This document shows positions 11,687-15,923 of a stretch of DNA of 15,923 nt, piece after piece. Source of the stretch: Streptosporangiaceae bacterium (GTDB lineage: Bacteria > Actinomycetota > Actinomycetes > Streptosporangiales > Streptosporangiaceae). The stretch spans positions 1-15,923 of the forward strand of contig JASIBM010000228.1 of the NCBI GenBank assembly GCA_030045175.1, given 5' to 3'. The position numbers were made by a program, and so were the translations under genes. The notes beneath the pieces were generated by a model, which was given only the letters and a program-made list of their open reading frames with translations, was not told the origin of the DNA and made no database searches. Positions within the stretch are counted from its first letter, which is position 1. Every line of letters begins with the position of its first letter.

Positions 11687-13279
11687 ATGAACGGCGCGCA
11701 GGCTCTCCTTCGCACGTTGGCGAGCTGCGGCGTGCGCGTGTGCTTCGCAAACCCTGGGACGTCGGAGATGCACTTCGTGGCGGCGCTCGATGCCGTGCCC
11801 GAACTGCGCGGCGTGCTGTGCTTGTTCGAAGGCGTCGCGACCGGCGCGGCGGACGGCTACGGCCGGATGGCGGGCAATCCGGCGGCGGCGTTGCTGCACC
11901 TTGGCCCTGGCCTCGCTAACGGCCTGGCCAACCTGCACAACGCCCGGCGAGCCCGCACTCCGCTGCTGGTCGTGGTCGGTGATCACGCCAGCTACCACAA
12001 GCGCCTGGACGCGCCGCTCGAGTCCGACATCGACGCGCTGGCAGGGACGGTGTCTAGCTGGACGCGCCGCCCGGCGCGCCCAGCCGACGTGGGCGCGGAT
12101 ACCGCGGCGGCGGTGGCGGCGGCGATGACGCCGCCAGGTGGCGTAGCCACGCTGATCGTGCCTGCCGACGTGTCCTGGTCGCCGGGTGCCGAGCCCGCCG
12201 ACCCGATCGTGATCAGGCCGGCGGCGCCGGTGGCCGGCCAGACGATCGACTCGGTGGCCGCCGTCCTGCGCAGCGGCGAGCCGTGCGTGATCCTGCTCGG
12301 CGACACCGCGCTGCGCAGGCCAGGCCTTGAGGCCGCGAGCCGCCTTGCCGGTGCTGGCCAGGGGGTGCGGCTGCTCAGCGAGACGTTCTCGGCCAGGCAC
12401 GAGCGAGGCGCCGGCATCCCGGCCGTGGAGCGACTGGCCTACCTGGCCGAGTTCGCCACCGCGCAACTGGCGGGCGCCAGCCACCTGGTCCTTGCCGGGG
12501 CGCGCTCGCCGGTGTCCTTCTTCGCCTACCCGGATCGGCCGGGCTCGCTGGTGCCGCCCGGATGCCAGGTCCACGTCCTCGCCGCACCGGGTGAGGACGT
12601 GACCGGGGCCCTGTGCGCGCTCGCCGACCTCGTAGCCCCGGACTCCAAGCCCGTCGCCCAGGCATTCGAGCGCCCGGCGCTCCCGGACGGCGACCTGGAC
12701 GGGCCGAGCGCGGCCGCGGTGATCGGCGCGCTGCTGCCCGAGGCGGCGGTCGTCTGCGACGAGGCCAACACCTCGGGCCTATGGCTGGCCGGGGCCACAG
12801 CGGGTGCGCCACCGCATGACTGGCTGAGCCTGACCGGCGGTGCGATCGGCCAGGGACTGCCGCTGGCCACCGGGGCCGCGATGGCGTGCCCGGATCGCCC
12901 CGTGATCGCGCTTGAGGCCGACGGCAGCGCGATGTACACGATCTCCGCGCTGTGGACTCATGCGAGGGAGCGGCTCAACGTCACCACAGTCATCTTCAGC
13001 AACCGCAAGTACGCGATCTTGGGAATGGAGCTCAGCCGCGTCGCCGTGCTGGCCCCGGGGGACGACCCCCCAGACCCCCCCGCTGCGGGTAGCGCCTCGG
13101 CCGCGAGCGGCCTGATCGACTTGTCCAGGCCTGACATCGGCTTCACCGCGCTCGCGGCCGGGTTGGGCGTGCCAGCGAGCAGTGCCCGCACCGCCGCCGA
13201 GTTCGCCGCGCAGCTACGGCACGCGCTGGCCGAGCCGGGGCCGCACCTGATCGAGGCCGTGCTCCCTTCGGCCTTGTGA
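11687..13279 (+). CDS. Thiamine-diphosphate-dependent enzyme, acetolactate synthase large-subunit superfamily
   Basis: This 530-residue protein has the PYR-central-PP domain order of acetolactate synthase/benzoylformate decarboxylase enzymes. VCFANPGTSEMHFVAALD (18-35) and CLFEGVATGAADGYGRM (45-61) are in the PYR domain, with Glu48 as the conserved glutamate that activates ThDP. In the PP domain, SLTGGAIGQGLPLATGAAMA (381-400) precedes the ThDP/Mg motif, which reads EADGSAMYT...IFSNRKYAI (410-443), so the usual GDG is ADG and the closing NN is SN. The real reaction is unknown; it is probably not the housekeeping IlvB, as no small subunit is adjacent and the core Pro/Val patterns differ. A Pro/Ala/Ser-rich stretch near 457-474 looks like an insertion. 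The start at 11687 has GGAG(G) five bases upstream. It follows the DUF4230 gene by 51 bases and its end overlaps the convergent glycosyltransferase gene. Confidence 0.87.
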   Translation: MNGAQALLRTLASCGVRVCFANPGTSEMHFVAALDAVPELRGVLCLFEGVATGAADGYGRMAGNPAAALLHLGPGLANGLANLHNARRARTPLLVVVGDHASYHKRLDAPLESDIDALAGTVSSWTRRPARPADVGADTAAAVAAAMTPPGGVATLIVPADVSWSPGAEPADPIVIRPAAPVAGQTIDSVAAVLRSGEPCVILLGDTALRRPGLEAASRLAGAGQGVRLLSETFSARHERGAGIPAVERLAYLAEFATAQLAGASHLVLAGARSPVSFFAYPDRPGSLVPPGCQVHVLAAPGEDVTGALCALADLVAPDSKPVAQAFERPALPDGDLDGPSAAAVIGALLPEAAVVCDEANTSGLWLAGATAGAPPHDWLSLTGGAIGQGLPLATGAAMACPDRPVIALEADGSAMYTISALWTHARERLNVTTVIFSNRKYAILGMELSRVAVLAPGDDPPDPPAAGSASAASGLIDLSRPDIGFTALAAGLGVPASSARTAAEFAAQLRHALAEPGPHLIEAVLPSAL

Positions 13280-14773
13280 CCGGTGTTGCTCCACGAGGTC
13301 AGCCGCGGCCGTGATGCCGAGCGCGCCGGCCGGAACCAGCGTGACGAGCGCGGGCAACTGGTACCGCCAGGAGAATTCGAACACGTCGGACGCCATGAGC
13401 AAGAACACGGCGCTCGCGAAGCACAGCAGGCAGGCCAGCGCCACCTGGCGTGCCTTGTCGTCGTCCCTGGCACCGCGCGGCGCAAGGTCCCGTGGCCCCA
13501 TGTCCGGTTGCCCTGTGCCCTGCCGCCGCGTGCCCCGCCGCCACGCGAGAGCCGAGCCGGCCAGGCCAGCCACGGCGCACAGCGTGAACAGCGGGCCTGG
13601 CGTGTACCCGCCGTCGAGCTGATACGAGCGGAGGAACGCGGCGACCGGTCGCCACACCTGCGGCGCTCCGCCGCCGAACTGGCCGACCTCGTCCCTGACG
13701 TCTTGCGTCGATGAGTGATTCGGGAAGTAGGGGAAGGCCCGCTGGAACTGCCACCGCGAGATCGGCGTGTCGCCCTTGTCACCCACCCGGGTCAGGGCGA
13801 ACAGCTTGAGCAGGTCGCTCCCGTAGGCGCCCGCCACCCGCAGTGGCTGCTGCCTGAGCACCTGGCTATTGAAGTCAGATATCAGCGAGTCGACCTCGGC
13901 GCGCGACATCTCGGGCTTGCGGTGGTAGTAGTGCAGGTTGACCGGGGAGGCCGGGTTGTACTCGAGCCAGTCGGGCCCCTGGGCCTGCTCGGCGGCGGTC
14001 GGGCACATCGCCCGCTCGGCGGGCGGTAGCTTGATCGTCGCGCAGTCAGCCGCCGCGGCAATCCGGCCGTACAAGGACGTGACGCCTGAGTGCGACAGGA
14101 AGAACTGCCCGGTCATCAGCTCAGAGCCGGTGCAGTAGGCGAGGATGGGCAGCGCGAAGGCCGCGCACATGGCGGCGGCCCTGCCGGTCGCCTGCCGCCA
14201 GCCGCCGCCCGCCGCCAGCAAGTAGATCACGGCGGGCAGCAACAGCGCCTCGCCCACCTGGGCGACGGTCGCCGAGGTGCCGAGCACGAGGCCGGCCGCC
14301 ACGGTCCGCGGCCAGCTCGTCCCCGGCCGCCAGAGCAAGATGGCGAGCCCGGCCACGATCAGGGCCTCGAACCAGACGTCGGGCATGATGAGCTGCTCGA
14401 TCTGCAACTGGTAGGCGTCGAGCAACAGCGGCGCGATCGCCAGCGCCGCCAGCCATCGGGACACGCCCCTGCGCAGCAGCAGCAGGTAGATGACCACGGC
14501 CATGGCCAGGCCGAGCGCGTGCTGCACGGCGGCCACGGCGTCGAAGTTGGCCACGAACAAGATCGCCCGCAGCGGGCCCTTGTAGCCGACCGGGTCCATG
14601 CCAGCGGCGTTGTACAGATAGCGCTCGGAGTCGATGTAGAACAGCGCGGGCCGGTACGCGAGCTGGACGAGCACCCGGAGCACCAGCCCGGCCGCCAGCA
14701 ACGCGGTGGCTAGCCAGTGCCGCCGCAGCACCGAGCGCGCGGCCAGTCCGCGCCGCCGCAAATCGCTCGTCAC
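13214..14773 (-). CDS. Multi-pass membrane protein, probable GT-C glycosyltransferase
   Basis: The 519-residue protein has about ten hydrophobic segments, starting at about 20-40 and 80-100. A short motif YIDSERYLYNAAGMDPVGYKG (46-66) lies in the first predicted outside loop, where GT-C glycosyltransferases carry their catalytic acidic residues (Asp48, Glu50). A large non-membrane loop (about 225-385) with a Cys pair follows, then membrane segments at about 392-411, 444-461 and 472-490, with a charged Arg/Gln/Asp linker (412-443). This suggests transfer of sugar from a polyprenyl carrier at the outer membrane face, but no named family is certain. The start is GTG, with GGAGG eight bases upstream lying inside the end of the preceding gene. 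The stop lies 66 bases inside the 3' end of the convergent ThDP-enzyme gene, and the last 25 or so residues (from QHRSQGRREH) look like an unconserved tail. Confidence 0.75.
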   Translation of the reverse strand: MTSDLRRRGLAARSVLRRHWLATALLAAGLVLRVLVQLAYRPALFYIDSERYLYNAAGMDPVGYKGPLRAILFVANFDAVAAVQHALGLAMAVVIYLLLLRRGVSRWLAALAIAPLLLDAYQLQIEQLIMPDVWFEALIVAGLAILLWRPGTSWPRTVAAGLVLGTSATVAQVGEALLLPAVIYLLAAGGGWRQATGRAAAMCAAFALPILAYCTGSELMTGQFFLSHSGVTSLYGRIAAAADCATIKLPPAERAMCPTAAEQAQGPDWLEYNPASPVNLHYYHRKPEMSRAEVDSLISDFNSQVLRQQPLRVAGAYGSDLLKLFALTRVGDKGDTPISRWQFQRAFPYFPNHSSTQDVRDEVGQFGGGAPQVWRPVAAFLRSYQLDGGYTPGPLFTLCAVAGLAGSALAWRRGTRRQGTGQPDMGPRDLAPRGARDDDKARQVALACLLCFASAVFLLMASDVFEFSWRYQLPALVTLVPAGALGITAAADLVEQHRSQGRREHGLDQVRPRLGQRVP

Positions 14774-14777
14774 GTCC

Positions 14778-15923
14778 TTATCCTCCAGGCGGGCTCTGCC
14801 CGCCGCTGGACAGCCAGATCGCCAGGAAGACCGTCACGATCGTCAGCCACCGGGTCATCCGGTTGCGCGGTACCTGAGTCAGAGTGACCCAGGCGATCGC
14901 GGTGTACCAGGGGAAGACCCACGGGGCGACCAGGATCCAGGCGAAGGTCAGCGCGAACGGAGCGACGACCTCGCGCGGCTGGTCAGAGGAGATTCGCTGG
15001 TAGATCAGCCAGGCGACGACGACCATCGCGAACGGCCACAAGAAGAAGATGACCGTCGCCATGCCGGCGTTGCTGGCGCCCAGGGCAGTTCCCGCTATCT
15101 GTACCAGGCGCCAGGGAGAGGGCAGCAAGACCCATTGCGTCCCGCCCAGCAGCGGCTTGAACGCCGCGAACCCGTAGAAGCTATATTGCAACGCGGCCGT
15201 GACCATGGCCACGGCGGCGATCCTGGTGGTGCGCATCCACTCGCGCCTGCGCAGCAGCGGCCACGCGAGCCCGAGGCCGATGAGCACGGCGTTGAGCTTG
15301 ATGCCGACGGCGAGCCCGATCAAGATGCCGATGAGCACGTCGCCGCCCTTGCCTGACACGCGCCGCGCTACCTGGATCGAGCAGATCGCCGCCGCGGCCA
15401 CGAACGTGTCGAGGTGACCGCCGCCCACCAGTTGCTGTATGAGGACCGGGTTCGCCGTCCAGAACAGCGTTGCCCTGATCGGATCGTCTGAGGTCCGCAG
15501 CAGCAGCCAGCCCACGCCGATGAACACGAGCCCGTTGAGGATCATCAAGACCCAGACCGTGGTCGCGACGTCCGCTCTGCCGATCGACGCGGCGAAGGAC
15601 TGGACGAACGTGGCGAACGGGCCGTACACCGATGCCTGCTTCTTCCAGGCCGCGCCGACGATCCGGTAGTACATGGAGCCGCGGCCGAGCCAGTAAAGCG
15701 GCGAGTGCGTGTAAGGATCCCGGCCCAGCGAGGCGATCCGGCCGTAGGCCGCGTAGCTCGCGGTGTCCGACGAGCCCACCGGCGTGAGGCTGACCATGAC
15801 CGCGACGATGGCCGCGCTCGCCAGGAACAGGTGGCGCGGGTTGGGCCGCCAGCCCTGGCTGTGCGCCCACAGCATCCCGGCGAGCCCGAGGCAGGCCAGG
15901 ATGTCCCCGGTGTAGAGCATCCC
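14778..15923 (-). CDS. MptB-like polyprenol-phosphate mannosyltransferase / GT87 family (N-terminus off window)
   Basis: At least 381 residues of a multi-pass membrane glycosyltransferase of the GT-C fold. It resembles actinobacterial polyprenol-phosphomannose-dependent mannosyltransferases (MptA/MptB, DUF2029/GT87), which extend mannan or lipomannan backbones outside the membrane. SSDTASYAAYGRIASLGRDPYTHSP (50-74, counted from the Met at 15920) matches the family's first-loop acidic motif. NPVLIQQLVGGGHLDTF (157-173) and GLAVGIKLNAV (202-212) are further family patterns, with at least eight hydrophobic segments. The frame is open through the right edge (the codon before the Met at 15920 reads Gly), and the usual family length of about 500 suggests missing N-terminal residues. 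The TAA stop is four bases before the GTG of the next gene, indicating an operon and probable translational coupling. Confidence 0.82.
   Translation of the reverse strand, partial: GMLYTGDILACLGLAGMLWAHSQGWRPNPRHLFLASAAIVAVMVSLTPVGSSDTASYAAYGRIASLGRDPYTHSPLYWLGRGSMYYRIVGAAWKKQASVYGPFATFVQSFAASIGRADVATTVWVLMILNGLVFIGVGWLLLRTSDDPIRATLFWTANPVLIQQLVGGGHLDTFVAAAAICSIQVARRVSGKGGDVLIGILIGLAVGIKLNAVLIGLGLAWPLLRRREWMRTTRIAAVAMVTAALQYSFYGFAAFKPLLGGTQWVLLPSPWRLVQIAGTALGASNAGMATVIFFLWPFAMVVVAWLIYQRISSDQPREVVAPFALTFAWILVAPWVFPWYTAIAWVTLTQVPRNRMTRWLTIVTVFLAIWLSSGGQSPPGG
14788..14804 (-). promoter_or_regulatory. Hairpin next to the ribosome binding site of the second GT-C gene
   Basis: Within the last codons of the MptB-like gene, GGCGGGC and GCCCGCC form a 7-bp stem with a three-base loop. 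On the transcript it ends a few bases before the GGAGG that serves the GTG at 14773. Ribosomes finishing the upstream gene would melt it, which fits translational coupling. The coding constraint means it may be chance in GC-rich sequence. Confidence 0.3.

Noticed and set aside
11234..12574. Minus-strand 446-codon open frame over DUF4230 and the ThDP enzyme
   Set aside because: Spans the boundary of two well-supported plus-strand genes and reads as His/Arg-rich low-complexity shadow sequence.
1..15923. CRISPR array, insertion sequence, prophage or toxin-antitoxin/defence island
   Set aside because: No regularly spaced repeats, transposase, integrase or att-like tRNA end was seen; DUF2252 and the LuxR ATPase alone do not make a defence system.

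Overview
The window is about 70% GC, with strong G/C preference at third codon positions, frequent GTG/ATG starts and GGAGG-type ribosome binding sites. Together with a DUF574-type methyltransferase, a giant MalT/LAL-like LuxR regulator, an S53 protease and MptB-like glycosyltransferases, this points to a soil-type, high-GC actinomycete (Streptomyces/Streptosporangiales-like). The genus cannot be resolved from the sequence. I see no mobile element, CRISPR array, tRNA or rRNA, and nothing suggests a recent island.

Layout, left to right. (1) Minus strand: the 3-isopropylmalate dehydratase large subunit leuC (C-terminus off the left edge). It is preceded by a 49-residue small ORF with a good ribosome binding site whose stop overlaps the leuC start as ATGA. 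(2) A 588-base gene-free region with three inverted repeats. (3) Plus strand: a DUF574 SAM-dependent methyltransferase, then a secreted S53 (sedolisin) protease that lacks the usual large activation prodomain. A 13-bp hairpin separates the protease from (4) a minus-strand, 967-residue STAND-ATPase LuxR regulator. (5) Divergent from it, a DUF2252 kinase-like protein, closed by a 17-bp-stem hairpin shared with a convergent cold-shock protein gene. (6) A minus-strand class I methyltransferase, divergent from a membrane-anchored DUF4230 protein and a thiamine-diphosphate enzyme of the acetolactate-synthase superfamily. These last two are on the plus strand, 51 bases apart, and probably co-transcribed. 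(7) Minus strand to the right edge: two membrane glycosyltransferase-like (GT-C) genes, 4 bases apart and likely translationally coupled. The downstream one overlaps the end of the thiamine-diphosphate enzyme gene tail to tail.

Most genes look like independent housekeeping or accessory units, not one pathway. The units with real linkage are the small ORF with leuC, DUF4230 with the ThDP enzyme, and the two GT-C genes. The best candidates for something undescribed are the leuC-coupled small ORF and its leader, the DUF4230/ThDP-enzyme pair, and the palindrome between the LuxR regulator and DUF2252. I found no convincing new multi-gene system.
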